DNA of 64,000 nucleotides from Stenogyne calaminthoides (Eukaryota > Streptophyta > Magnoliopsida > Lamiales > Lamiaceae): contig JBBCBC010000034.1 of the NCBI GenBank assembly GCA_037126765.1, positions 19,342,691 through 19,406,690 on the forward strand, given 5' to 3'. The translations under genes and the position numbers were made by a program. The notes under the pieces were generated by a model. That model was not told the DNA's origin. It saw only the letters and a program-made list of their open reading frames with translations, and made no database searches. Numbering within the stretch: position 1 is the stretch's first letter; each line of letters begins with the position of its first letter. This document shows, piece after piece, positions 20,592 to 32,848 of the stretch.

Positions 20592-23500
20592 TTGGAAAAT
20601 TATAATTGTCTAATCGCACAAAAAGCACAAGTGGATTTTGACACACAAAAATCGGATGAGCCAACCGACGAGTCAAAACATGCGGGACTCGTCGGATCAC
20701 CTTCTTTGAGAGATGTCGTCGTTGAAAATGGTGGAGGAAAAACCCGTGAGGATTACGTCCCTAAAAATAGATGGCCCATCCCGAACAAACTTGAGATTCT
20801 CGAGTCTGCAGTTATGATCTAGAGACTCGGATGAATTTGGTACTTCATTCTCTTGCCCGAAAAGTTTTTTGAGCATTTTGGCCTCGCTAGCTAATTTGTT
20901 GCAAACTTTTGGACTCGGCTGAAATGATGATAAGGCACCAAACTCAAGCTTTGGCGACAAGTGGTCCGTCTTCATCTTCTAGGCCAAGGGTAGGCAAGAT
21001 AAAGAAGAGGACCAAAGGCCATAAGCAATAAAACTCAATCAAGCAAGCCAAGGGCAATGGTAAGATGAGAATGCTTGTTGAAGTCAAGAAAAATTCAAAG
21101 AGGAAGTGCTTAAGGCTGCGGTGAGAGAGGACAATGGAGGTTTTGCTGTTCCAACCCCCAAAAGGGACGGAAAGAAAGGTAATTCTCACACACTAGTTGT
21201 TGAAACTTGTTTAGCGGCGATACTTCTCATTCGTGGGGGTGGTTGATACGAGATCCACTAATCATGTTGGGTTCACGGGTTCTAAATAATCCGCAACGTG
21301 GTGGGAGTGAGATCCTCATCACCTTTGGCAACGCGTTCGAAGTAGAAGACATTGCAATGCTACGTAAGTGGCGGATATTGCAATGCTTCTAAGTAATAAC
21401 GATTATTGCAATACTACGCAAAGTAGCAGACATTGCAATGCTACATGAGTAGCGATTAAAAGCGATGGGAGAAGTGCACCTATCTTTTGAAGATAAAGTT
21501 TTTTGAGATTATCTTTGTGTTCCCAGTTTTAGAAAGAATTCACTTTCAGTTTCTAAAATTCGATTAAAGGACACTAAGTTTCTTCTAATAAGAATGACAT
21601 CATTTTTTAAATGATGAGTGTATCTGTTATGGGACATTGATGGAAAATCTCTATACAATTAACTGTGCACACCACTCACGAAATGTATCCTATAACACAT
21701 CAACTGTTTCAGAGAACGTTCATCAGACGTGAACGAGACATTTCTTTGGCATCTAAGATTGGGTCATATAAATCCAAAGAGGATCCAAAGGTTGGTGAGA
21801 GATGGTTCACTAGGGCTTCTCCAAGTTGAACCGATTCCAACCTGCGAATCATGTTTGGAGAGTAATGTGACCAAGAGGGCATTTGGAGCCAAGGGGAATA
21901 GGGCCAAAGAAATGTTAGAGATCGTTCACACAAATGTATGTAGTCCAATGTCAACCAAAGCAAGAGGAGGTTATGAGTAATTTTATTGATGATTACTCAA
22001 GGTACATTTTCCTTATGAAGCATGAATCTGAGACCTTTGAGAAATTCTAAGAATTTAAGGCTCAAGCAGAGAATCATATGGAAAAACGTATAAGTCTCTA
22101 CGAATCGATCGTGGAGGCGAATACCTCAAATATGAGTTTTAGAACTACTTATCTGATGAAGGGATTGTATCCCAGCTCACTGCACCCGGAACCCCTCAAC
22201 AAAACGGGGTTTGCAGAGCAAAGCAACCGAATTCTTTTGGAAATGGTTAGATCAATGATGAGTTATACGGATCTTCCCGAAATCGTTTGGGGGTCATACC
22301 TTGAAAATTGGCGACTTACATTACGAACTTGGTGCTATCCAAATCGGTTCCCGAACCCCAAAGAATTGTGGACCGGGCACAAGTCTAGTATGAGACACAT
22401 GAGAACTTTGGGGTGTCCGCCCTCGTGTTGGACAAGGAAACCGTAAATTGGATCCTCGATCGAAATTAAAGGTTTTTTTTGTAGGATGCCCCGAGGGAAC
22501 AAAAGGGTGAATGTTCTATAGTTCAAGATCAAAAGGTGGACATCCGCACCCACTTTAGATTTTGGAAGAAAACTATAGAACCAAAGAAAAAACCCAGTGA
22601 GATTACCTTAAATGAGCTTAGAGGGCAAACCTCGGTCTTGATTGTTTCTTAGATGATATACCAAATGATCGTTTTCTGGCAGAGCCTCGTCATAGTGGGA
22701 GGGTTGTTAGACAGCCCAAGAGGTTCATGGGAATAGGAGAGTCCTCGGACTTGATTCCCGGAATCAGACCCATGGACATATGATGAGGCACTCCAAGATA
22801 AGGATGCAGTTTTCTTGGCAAACAGCAATGAAAGCCGAAATGGGTTCTATATTTCATAATAGAGTGTGGGAGCTAGTCGAACCACTTAATGGGGTCAAAC
22901 CCATTGGATGAAAGTGGGTATATAAGAGGAAAGGAGGACTGGAGGTGAAGGTTGAAACCTTTAAAGCAAGACTAATGGCGAAAGGTTATACTCAGAAAGA
23001 AAGGGATCGATTATGAGGAAACTTTTTCGCTCGTAGCCATGCTTAAGTCCATCCATATTCTCTTATCGATTGCTGCGCATTTTCAACTTTGAAGTCTGGC
23101 AAATAGATGTCAAGACAGCTTTCCTTAACGGAAGTCTTGATAAAGAGATCTATATGCAACAACCCCAAGGTTTCATTGAAACAGGCCAAGAACACCTAGT
23201 TTGTAAGCTCAAAAGGTCCATTTACGGACTCAAACAGGCATCCAGAGCTTGGAACCACGTTTTGATCATGTAATAATGTCTTATGGGTTTGATCAAAAAC
23301 GGTTTTGAAAGTTGTGTGTATAAAAACGTGTCGGAACTGCATTGGTATTCTTAGTACTATACGTAGATAACATTGTGATCATCGGGAACGATGTGAAGGT
23401 GTTATCAGACGTAAGGGCATGTTTTTCAATACAGTTTGATATGAAAGACTTAGGGAAGCCGGACACATCCTTGGGATCAAGATCACAAGAAAAGGATGGT

Positions 23501-24355
23501 CGGGTTATCGCAAGTTTCATACATAGATACTGGTTTTGAAACGATTCAGCATGCAAGATTCCAAGAAAGGATTCGTACCTTTCAGATTTGGAACCCATCT
23601 ATCCAAGAAAATGTTCCCTAAAAAAAAAAAGGAGATAGATGACATAGCCAATATTCCGTGTGCTTGCCCGTTTGTCGGAAAACCTTATGTATGCATTCTT
23701 TGTGGGCGAGACCGGATATCTCGCTTTCTGCGTGGGCATGGTGGCAAGATATCGAGTAACCCAGAAGCGTATTGGGCGGCGATTAAAAACATTACGAAGT
23801 GTCCGCGAAAGAACTTCGGGATAGAATGTTGATTTATCGATCGAATACTCCAATCCCCATCGGCTACACCACGACTCGGATTTCCAATCGGATATAGATT
23901 CCGAAATTATCTCGCTCGATTAGTGTGTTTCCATTTGGGAAGTGTAGCCATCAAATGGGCGAGTGTGAAGCAAATGCATCAACGACTCAACCATGGGACT
24001 CGGGTAAGTAGGCTGCGCTTGTGAAGCGATTGAAAGAACCGATTGGGCTCTAGATCTTCTTAGTGGACTTGGATGGTGTTTACAATTTGTCTAGCAATAT
24101 CTGCTAGAGGGCGGTTGCAAATTCAAGAGAACCAAGAGTCCACGAGTCAAACAAACACATTAAAGGAAAGACATCTTATACGAAAATCGTTAAGAGAGGA
24201 TATAGATGTGGCAAAGATAGCATCCGAGAGAGGACGACTAGCAGATCCATTCACAAAGCGTCTGCCTCTGAATACATTCGAGAGACATGTGAGTGGAATG
24301 GGTGTCAAGACCGCTTGCCAATCTGCTTTGAGTATAAGTGGGAGAAATTATTAGG
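20592..24355 (+). pseudogene. Copia-1 gag-pol polyprotein, heavily frameshifted
   Basis: Domains in order, spread over several frames: gag remnants (20592-21200); protease region without a clear catalytic motif (about 21200-21500); integrase zinc domain LWHLRLGHINPKRIQRL with CESC (21729-21980); integrase core with ILLEMVRSMMSYTDLPEIVW (22078-22446); reverse transcriptase with DVKTAFLNGSLDKEIYMQQP and IYGLKQASRAWN (23070-23273) and the polymerase motif as LYVDNIVIIGND, YVDN instead of YVDD (23342-23539); RNase H tail ADPFTKRLP (24240-24280). The same order in Copia-2 gives a reliable template. Many small indels look like CAG/CTG changes, so the true gene may be less broken than this sequence shows. 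Confidence 0.88.
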
Positions 24356-24423
24356 TTCGTGTAGGTGACATTAGATGTCACGGACTACTCGAGACGTGTT
24401 GTAGTATACTTAAAAGCGGACTT

Positions 24424-24441
24424 TGAGTATAAGTGGGAGAT
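24424..24441 (+). promoter_or_regulatory. Polypurine tract of Copia-1
   Basis: GAGTATAAGTGGGAGAT directly precedes the TG of the 3' LTR, where plus-strand priming is expected. The same wording precedes the 3' LTR of Copia-2. Confidence 0.75.
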
Positions 24442-25804
24442 TGTTGGGATTATCTTTGAAAAGTATGCTTTTACTTAAATATAATCGAAATTCTCGAGAC
24501 TTATTTATTGAAATAAATTGTTTATCACCGATGCTTTAAATATGATTGAATGTTATATATATTTCTTTGCATAATCATTAAATAATTAAATGCGTGTTAC
24601 ATCAGTAGTTAATTTAGTGATACCCGATCACGAAGATTAAATTAATATTCCTTTGTAACTATAAGTACACCATTCACAACCTAGATGGAAATGAACAACC
24701 ATCGCGAAAGGTTGAGGTGTAAGGCTCGATTGGTTTGTCTTGACCAAGAGATTACACTAGTGCATGACCTGATCTTGTTGAATAGGACCTCTGGGAGGAT
24801 AAATTCTTGAATCCCAACAAGGAAGAATTAAACCTCAGTGGTTCGTTGTTTCTTAACCTTCGTCCCTTAAATAGGATCACGTGGGATTGGTAACTATTGC
24901 ATTGACTTATCATGGGTAGCGAATCAGAGAGAGATTCAATACTTTTTATCTTGGGCATTATTATTGGTCACATGTGATTGCTAAGATTTAATCTGAAGAA
25001 TCGTTATGCAAGCACGCTTGCTTGATTTGCCCCCCTTGGGAGGTTCATAAGTTTTATCATACCAAATCTTGCAAGTGGAATTAGTTTCCGGTATGGATAA
25101 TAATGTTGAACCGTTCCTCGACCAAGGACAAAAGATATTAATTAACGGAAAGCTATTTCAGTGGCTTGAATTAATTAATGGGCTAGATAATCTTAAACAC
25201 GGGAAATAATGACCGGGAGCCTTATTGACTGTAATATGGGTTAAGATGGATGGTGCAATATTAATTATGTAGTGGGATTAATTAATATTTATGGGCTTGA
25301 ATTATATTGTGGCTCAATATTAGATATTCAAGATCCATTAGAAGGTCCAATCTTAATTCTCCTAAAGGCCCCCTGAGTAGCCCAACATATAGTCCAATAA
25401 CTGAAAAGGTGATTAAAATAAAATAAATATTGCTTATATTTCCTCTATTTTTTTCGAAAATCATGGATAAAAGAGGGAGAAAGATTTTCTTTGAATTTTG
25501 TTATGGAATGAAGATATGTATTCTTGGAATACAAGATTATCTCATTAAATTCAAGAAATCTCCCACTTGGTTATTCATGAGGAAATTTTCGAAAATTTTG
25601 AATATAATGGGCAAGAAAGATTTTCTTGATTTTCTTGAAAAGATATTATGGAAGATATGTATTTCTTGAAATACAAGAATATCTCATAAATTCAAGAAGA
25701 TCCAAATCTTGGATTCTTGCTTCATTTTTTCGAAATTTATCCATATTTTGAGGAAGTGGGATTTTTGTGGAATATTTTAATTATGGGAAAAAGAATATAG
25801 AAGA

Positions 25805-27876
25805 TGTTGGGAGATGAATTTAATAAAAGATTATATGATTTTGATTAAGATCCCAAAACCCCTGAGTATGACATGTTCAGAATGATCTTGATAGATGAGT
25901 CAGGATTCAGTTTTAGAGTATTCAGGATGTTATCTGCAAAATGTATAGTCAGCAGATATAGATCAGGATAGGTTCTGAAGACTCTGAAGAACTCAGTATG
26001 TTTCTGAAGATACTGAAGTTTCAGTATGAAACCAAGTCTCTCAAGACTCGATATGAAATCGAGATATCAAGACTCGATATGGAAACCGAGAAACCGAAGA
26101 CTCAAAGATGAAGACTCAAGATATCACCAAGATAAATCAAGACTCGTAAGACTCAAGACTCAAAGACCCTCAAGACTCGAAAGACCTCAAGACTCGAAGA
26201 CTCAAGACGCAAGACCAAGACCGAGTATCGAAGATCAAGAATATTTTGAAAAGACAAGAATTATCAAGACTCAAGAATGTCTCAATGCTCAGTATGAACC
26301 CGAATGTTCCGAGGCACTAAATATATCTATCTGAAGGATGCAATACTGAGAGAAACGCGATACCTTAGAAAGTTAGATATTACCAAGACATTCAAATGCA
26401 GACAAGAGGAACTAAGACAGAAGTGTTGTTAAGGTTATATCAAACTCAGAGTTTGTAACCTAAAGAGCCGTTGAAGGTGTCTACCTTTTTACGGAGACAA
26501 AAGTCAAAAAGAGGAAGACGACATCATGCATCATACTAACAATCGACAAAGGACATGTCAAAAAAAGATGTCGATGTCATGAAAGTTCCGTGATCGCAAA
26601 AAAGAAGACCGGCTACATGAAAGGCTATTGCCTAAAACGTGTTAGGGAGTTTCAAACCCTAAATATAGCTGTTTCTCACACACCATAAGAGGGAACTCAC
26701 GAAGCTATCTCTCCAACGGATAGTTTTCAAGAGTGACCTTGGTGTATGCCTATAAATACTGGTGACCCTCTACTTTGTAAGGTTACGGAAATTTATCACG
26801 CAACTCAAGAGCTCAAACTTATTCTTGCAAAAGTTAAAGCACTTTCGAAATACCTTGAATTTCCCAAGTGCTTCTATATTGAAGAGAGCTCACTTTACTA
26901 AGCCTAGCTTGATAAAATTTATCCAAAGCTTAGTCGAGATATCCTAACCCTTTGCATTGTGCTTTATTGTAAAGGATATCTCATCCTAGTTGGAAACCAA
27001 CCAAGAAACCCCAAACCCTTGAGAAGGTAGTTGGAGTGTGTTTGTTGGTGAGTAGAGTTATAAAGGGTTAGTAAACTACGCGGAGTAGTCGAAAAAACTC
27101 TAGAGGAGAAGTTAGTAAGCTCACAGGGTAGTCTGAAAGCTTGTGTGTGATTGAGTTAGTAAACTACGGAGGTAGTCGAAAACTCAAGGTCGGGTTGAGT
27201 AAGTAAACTACGTGGAGTAGTCGAAAAACTTCGGGGCGAGTTGAGTAAGTAAACTACGAGGTAGTCGAAAAGCTCGAAGTTGATAGTGAATTTCTCTCAA
27301 GAGTCGGGAGAGTGGATGTAGGAGCTTGAGTCTCCGAACCACTATAATTCTTTGTGTTCTTTATTGCTTTCCTTATCTCGTGCTTAATCATTGCATTGAC
27401 TTGATTTTGAAAGCATACTTTTCAATCGATATTCATTTGGAATCAATCCAATCGAAGTTGCATAAGTGAATCACAGCTAAAATCACTATTTCATAAGGGG
27501 AAAGTTTTTTTTTAAAGAAAGCTTAAAACGAGTATAAACTAAGGGCCAACCATTCAAGACGATCGAAAGTAGCTAGAACAGATATAGTTACCAAACCGAA
27601 CTCTCTTACGAGGATTGATAAGTTAGTTATCCGATCCAAGCAACTCAGGATCTCTGACACTCGGGACTCGGTTAGGATTATCTCGAGGTATCTCGAAAGC
27701 GGCTCGGGATCACTTCTCTCGATGAGACTTTGACTCGGAGCGATCTGTCTTCTCGAACCTAACCTTCGTGATTATCGACCCCAAGTGACCTCGATGAAAA
27801 AAAAGTTTTAAAATCACTAAACACGTGTATTCCCCCCCCCATACACGTGTAAGACTCGTTTTTACCGGGACCAACA
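25805..27876 (+). mobile_element. Solo LTR (2072 bp) of another retrotransposon
   Basis: It starts TGTTGGGAGATG and ends GGGACCAACA, with a perfect 5 bp duplication GAAGA on both sides (25800-25804 and 27877-27881). It has no primer site, no coding domains and a TATA-like CCTATAAATACTGG at about 26749-26762. This is what remains after recombination between the two LTRs of an element. Its wording (CAGATGTC-type repeats, long LTR, cytosine run at 27833-27841) is reminiscent of the SIRE-like Copia-3 LTR, but it is not the same family. Confidence 0.85.
27050..27295 (+). repeat. Sub-repeats inside the solo LTR
   Basis: The unit AGTAAACTACG(n)GTAGTCGAAAA..CTC recurs at about 27069, 27161, 27208 and 27248, with a partial unit reading GTAGTCTGAAAGC at 27128. 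Spacing is about 45-50 bp. The one CTG unit among CGA units is part of the CAG/CTG signature. Confidence 0.7.
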
Positions 27877-28359
27877 GAAGATATATTCAAGATTTCTTGG
27901 TGACCAAGAAAAGTCTTTTCCCACATTGATTTTCTACATAAAATTCGACCACTCCCTCTCCTATAAATAGGGGATGATTAGTTCATTCCCAAGTACAATT
28001 CCATGTGCTGGAAATATTAGCAAATCCACATAAGTGGTGCAACAAAGTTTATTTTTTCCTTTTGTTAATTGTTCGCGAGTATCCTTCCACCGGATTGTCG
28101 AGCAAAGGCTAAGGGAATACTTGGGAAGTCCTTTTGGTTAGTCCGTCCGACCAAAGCCACTGCCATCCCGAGAGGTACGTTCATGTAAACCCGTAGATTC
28201 CGCATGCGTAGGTTTTACGTGGTTTTTTATATGCATGATATGTTGTTGAAATTATTATTTGAATTAATATAGGATTAATTCATGCTAGTAATAATTAAAG
28301 AATTAAATTTGTATTTAAATATTCACCCCGAATAGATCTGTGCGAATCATTCCCCAACA

Positions 28360-29130
28360 GCAGTCGACTACTTCACAAAATGGGCGGAGGCAGAAGCTCT
28401 CGCAACGATCACCCAGGACAACGTAATAAAGTTCATATGGAGAAACATCATCTGCCGATTTGGTCTCCCGCAAGCAATTGTGACCGACAACGGGAAGCAA
28501 TTTGACAGCCTCAAAATCGACACCTTCTTCAAAAAATGGAAAATAACAAAGCTCTTCTCCACCCCATATCACCCACAATCTAACGGGCAGGTCGAGGCAA
28601 TCAACAAGATCATCAAGCACACTCTGAAAGCCCGACTGGAGGGGGTAAAGGGCAAATGGGCAAGTGAACTGCCCAAAGTCCTATGGTCTTACAGAACAAC
28701 CTGCCGAACCTCCACAGGAGAAACACCCCACTCCCTCGCCTTCGGAAGCGAGGCAGTGATACCAGCAGAGATCACCATACCCAGCCACCGAACAAGCAAT
28801 GGAGCATTAGAAAGCAACGATGCGGCCGTGACGACAAGTTTGGACCTACTAGAAGAGTAGAGGATAGAAGCCAGTCTAAAAAACGCTGGATACAAGCGAC
28901 AAACGGAAAAATATTACAATTCAAAGGTTAAACTCCGGCAGTTCAAAAAGAGACCTCGTCTTAAAGAAGGTACTCGGAGTACCCAAAGGAGTGTTCGGTC
29001 CAACTTGGAAAGGCCCATTCAGAATATCCAAGTGCCTGTCGAACGGCGCATACGAAATCGAGGATCTAGATGGCACCCCCGCACAATACCCATCGAACGC
29101 GGCCCACCTGAAGAAGTATTACCAGTAGCG
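28360..29130 (+). pseudogene. Gypsy integrase, C-terminal part
   Basis: This continues the core interrupted at 17209: VDYFTKWAEAEAL, GLPQAIVTDNGKQFDS with the second catalytic Asp, then YHPQSNGQVEAINKIIKHTL with the Glu of the D,D-35-E triad. GETPHSLAFGSEAVIPAEI follows. A TAG at 28858-28860 and frame changes break the C-terminal domain, whose remnants (KVKLRQFKKRP, then GTIPIE-like wording) reach about 29130. Confidence 0.88.
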
Positions 29131-29795
29131 AATAGGGCACAACACGGCACCATAGTCGGTTCGTCACCACACTGTAATAATTGGCTATCCCTACGGGGAA
29201 CATTCTATGAAAATTCACATCCACAAGTTTCTTTGTATATTTCGAGATGAAACAATTTATGCATAACTCTAAACTTACTACCAAAAATAAGCCGAACAGA
29301 AAGCGAGTGGTCAACTGACACGAAAGGCAACCACTCACGAAGAAAGAGCACAAACTCAGAATTCACGTCAACTAGGGCGTAACCGGACTGGTTTGCTCGC
29401 CAGGCCCGACGACTACCCTCAAATGACAACGCCGTAACACGACTAAGCCAAAGTTTAACAACGCCGCATAAAATAAGATGGCAAAAACATAGTCTAAAGC
29501 ATCGCACCACGAAATAAAGTTTCCAAATAGCGAACAAGACACAGGCAAAACCCATAGTCGCTTGTGTATGTCCGAGTATGCATATCAAACGGTTCGTAAG
29601 CAAAACAAAGAGTTGAATGTATAAATACACACATACAGTTGAAGAGGAAAGAATTAATATGGCGCAAAGAATTCGATATCCATTCATTAAACAGGCACTA
29701 AAGGCCAAAATACAAAGGGCACGATGGTCGCTTACAGATTCCCGCCCCAAAAAAAAAAAGGGAGAAGAAAAAACCATCACGATCCCGCCTGATCC
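29131..29795. other. Gypsy spacer between integrase and antisense gene
   Basis: No conserved coding sequence is seen on the plus strand. An open minus-strand frame of 191 codons (29205-29780) has no domain that I recognise and looks like chance. The stretch would contain the 3' ends of both the sense pol and the antisense transcript. Confidence 0.4.
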
Positions 29796-29799
29796 ATAA

Positions 29800-32560
29800 C
29801 TTTATGCAACCCCGCCCGGGGCATCTCCCTCGACCACCACCTCCTGCTCGCCCAGGGCATCCACCTGTGCACCACCCTCGGGGGCCTCCTCAGCTGGGGC
29901 ATCCGCTGCCGCCTGATCGCCGCCCGCTGTCTCGACCGGAAGTTCCGGCACCGCGGCCCGGTCGACCGAGCCTTCCCCAGACGGACCCGCCCCATCAGAG
30001 CCGCCGCCCGGCCTCACCAACCTGTCCAATGGGGCCAGGAAGGACAAGTCAATGCCGAATCGGCCAGATCCGCCACAGGCAGCACCACGTCGACCTCGGG
30101 CGGGCAGTTGGCCACGAATGCCCTGAAATCCTCGACGAGACCTGAGGCATCGGCAGAAGGGTCGCGATGGAACACCGCACGAAGAACGTCCACGTATGCA
30201 CTGATATAGGAAAAGATTCCCAGCGCGGCATCATCGGCAGCCCAGAGGGAGGCCTCCTTTGATATCTTCAGCTCAAGCTCCTCAACCCGAGCCTCATAAT
30301 TGACCGCCAGAGTGTGAGACTCCTTCAGCTGCCGTTCAAGCTCATTCACCCGACCCCACAAGGTTACCACTTCCTGGCGGTGCGAGTCAAGCTCGGTGCG
30401 ACGCTTGTTGGTCACCTCTGCCACCTGCAAAGCCAACTCGGTTGACCGGTCTTGAGCAGTTTTCAAGTCGGCCTCCATCCGCGACATGGTCGCAACCGCC
30501 TCGGCCAGCTTCTTCTTCTCCTCATCAAGGGCCGAGCAGGAAACCTCTAGGTCATGGTCGTTCTGCTCAATGACCCGCTCCAGAAATATGGCAGCCTTCT
30601 AGGAGTACACCAAGGCCAGTTAGAGGTTATCCTCCTTCCTGTTCGAGGAGGCAGCTTGGTGGTCGTCCTGGGACCAGTACCGGGGGACATCCTGGATTGA
30701 GTGCCGCATGTACCGGGGCCAGTCGGCCGAGAGCCCAATAATGGGCGGCATCTTGGACCGAAGGTAGTCGGCAACAGGCGGCGGGAAGTTCACAAACCTG
30801 CATGAAGGACAATTAATTCAGGGGGCATACATGGCCGAAGTAAAACGTGAAAGGCCAAAACAGAAAGGAACTTACGTCCCGGAATGGTCGACATCGTACC
30901 CCAAAAAGGTACGATCGCCAGAAAATTGGCGACCAAGCGAGGGAGGCAGAGCCGAGGACGACGGGCGAGCAGTGAGCACGGACCCCCGCCCGGAGACATC
31001 ATCGCCCCCAACAGGAGGGCATGAGGCGCGATCATCGGAGCGAACACACTTCCGAGTGGGGGAACCCTCCGTGGGCCCAGAGCGAGCATCCTCTCGCACT
31101 TCCTTGTTCTTCCTCTTATCCTTTGACCGGTCAGCCCGAGAGGACCCCCCAGTCTCCACCACTCCTCCCCCACGAGACGAGGAGGTGGTGCGCGCCCCAG
31201 ATCCCGTCCGGGAGAAGTTGAGAGCGGGGTTGAGACGAGAAGTCATCTGCTCACCAGTAGGGGTAGTCGCTAGAATGGGAATGTGTGGAGCTACAAAAGA
31301 AAAAGCAAGTTTAGGCCAAATGACGTCGACTCCTCACAAAGCTAAGGAAAACATCAAATACTCACGAAGACGGCCGGTCTCACGAGGATACGTCTCCAGG
31401 CCTCCCCACAATCTCTCAGAGGGGGAGTTGAAGAGCTCGACGTGACGGAGTTCCCAGGGATAGTCGAAGGCAATCCGATGAGCGACCTCAAAGTCCCAGT
31501 TCAATTGACTTTCATCAGCGACAAGTAAGCCTGCGATAAAGAAAGGAAATTAGATCAGTACAGAGATGGCCGATGTACCTTCAGAACGAGATCTTATGAG
31601 GAGCCCGCTCCTGGAAGTTAGTGGGGACAGGTATTTCTGAAATGGACCCTGGAGGAGCACTTTGCCACGCTCCTCCCACAAACCACCAATGGGGATGCCG
31701 ATTCTTGACCTTGTTTACAATCTCCCACACGATTCGCCGACTAGGACTATTCTTCAGAGCGTAATGACCCTGCTGACCGTGCTGGGTGACCAGCGACCAA
31801 TAATAATTCACCTCCATAGGAGTAGGAAGTCGATACAGTCCGGCCTGCCCAATCACGGTGAGCGTCGCCAGGAGGTAGCTCCACCCATTGGGAGTAATCT
31901 GGGCCGGGGCAAGGCGCCAGGCGGCCAATAAGTGAGAGATCGCCGGGTGAAGAGGAAAGCGAAGACCCGCCTCCATCACTGCCTCATGAATGCGACCATC
32001 CCCATCGGCGGTTGGTCGGCCCACTCAAAGCTATCCAGCCGATAGAAAAACACATCGTTCGGGGTCTCATACTCCCGATGGGCAGCGTCCAATTCGGCTT
32101 CCATCATGACAGAACGAAATCGTTCATCGTTTATATGGAATCGAGAGGGAGCCGCTGGACTGATTTCGGACCGAAGAGGGCGGCGATACACGAGTCCAGC
32201 CCGATACGCCTGGTAATCGAAGAAACCAGGGTGGTCCCGGTCTCGGCGAACCTAAGGCTCCAGAACATCGACGTCCGGGGCACGGTCCATAGGAGCCATC
32301 GGGTCTTGTTCGGGGGATCAATGTGCCCAAGTCCGCAAGAGACCCAAACACATCGGAATTTGTAGGAGCATTCACCTCGTTACGGCGAACGGAGCCCAAG
32401 TTTCTTGGCTCGCCGCCACCGCTCGAAGGCCCGGTTGATGAAACGATCCTCACCGGAGAAGATGGGTCACTCGTTCTCTCAGACAGGATGAATAACGAAG
32501 ACGGAAGAAAGAAGAAGAAGAAGTCACTTACCGAAAAATGGAATCGCTGAAGAATGCTCA
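29800..32560 (-). pseudogene. Antisense intron-containing gene of the gypsy element
   Basis: The minus strand carries a gene-like unit. Exon 1 (to about 31579) encodes SFEWADQP and, after a frame change, GLRFPLHPAISHLLAAWRLA and ITPNGWSYLLATLTVIG. This resembles the plant putative gypsy-type transposon domain (Pfam Transposase_28). Exon 2 (31531-31366), exon 3 (31290-30876, low complexity, charged) and exon 4 (from 30797) follow at matched AG/GT borders: GCAG at 31535-31532, GTGAG at 31365, GTAG at 31294, GTAAG at 30875, GCAG at 30801. Exon 4 encodes a coiled coil (VNELERQLKESHTLAVNYEA) and a conserved-looking end (FRAFVANCPPEVDVVLP). Stops in exon 4 (about 30602 and 30622) and frame changes show decay. 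Antisense ORFs at this place are known in Tat-clade elements; their function is unknown. Confidence 0.75.
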
Positions 32561-32598
32561 AGAAGACAAACGTTCGAGGAATGGAGAAGGGCGAATCA

Positions 32599-32605
32599 AT
32601 TTATA
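32599..32605 (-). promoter_or_regulatory. TATA box candidate for the antisense gene
   Basis: On the minus strand TATAAAT lies about 40-50 bases upstream of a leader that contains CATTTTTCG|GTAAGTGAC (donor at about 32530). This is consistent with a promoter and an intron in the 5' untranslated region. Position and spacing fit a plant core promoter; activity is inferred. Confidence 0.5.
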
Positions 32606-32848
32606 ATAATAGGCGGGGACCCGATTGCAAGGAAATTACAAAAAAATGTGGCAGATTCGCCATATCCCGAAAGATTCGGGCGCGTGGCGAGCACGCGCCA
32701 TCATTACTATACAGGATGACGTCGGTTTCCCCCTTTTTGAAATGACGGTTGGGCTCATCCAGGGCCCGCGCACGGGTGTCGCCCAAGACATCGTGGACCG
32801 TGATGCAGTACGACCAGCGACCAAGTCGCCAGCGACGTGAGGGGCAAT

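Larger units (their letters stand above)
17210..28359 (+). mobile_element. Copia-1: Ty1/copia retrotransposon in gypsy integrase
   Basis: It begins TGTTGGGATTATC at 17210 and ends CCCCAACA at 28359. The LTRs are 1843 bp (17210-19052) and about 1841 bp net (24442-28359, minus a 2077 bp insertion). It interrupts the gypsy integrase so that the host frame resumes directly at VDYFTKWAEAEAL. The flanking pentamers are GCGAT and GCAGT, which should be identical. The family is related to Copia-2 by LTR wording (AAAAGTATGCTTTTACTTTG) and polyprotein. Confidence 0.9.
24442..28359 (+). repeat. 3' LTR of Copia-1, split by a solo LTR
   Basis: It matches 17210-19052 from TGTTGGGATTATC to CCCCAACA. The match stops after AAGAATATAGAAGA (25804) and resumes at GAAGATATATTCAAG (27877). 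Confidence 0.9.

Noticed and set aside
27050..27295. CRISPR-like regularly spaced repeats
   Set aside because: The units are imperfect, the intervening sequences are related to each other, and the context is a plant LTR.
29205..29780. Minus-strand open frame of 191 codons in the gypsy element
   Set aside because: No recognisable domain, and composition rich in Leu/Cys/Phe as expected for the reverse strand of this sequence. It lies downstream of the end of the better-supported antisense gene.
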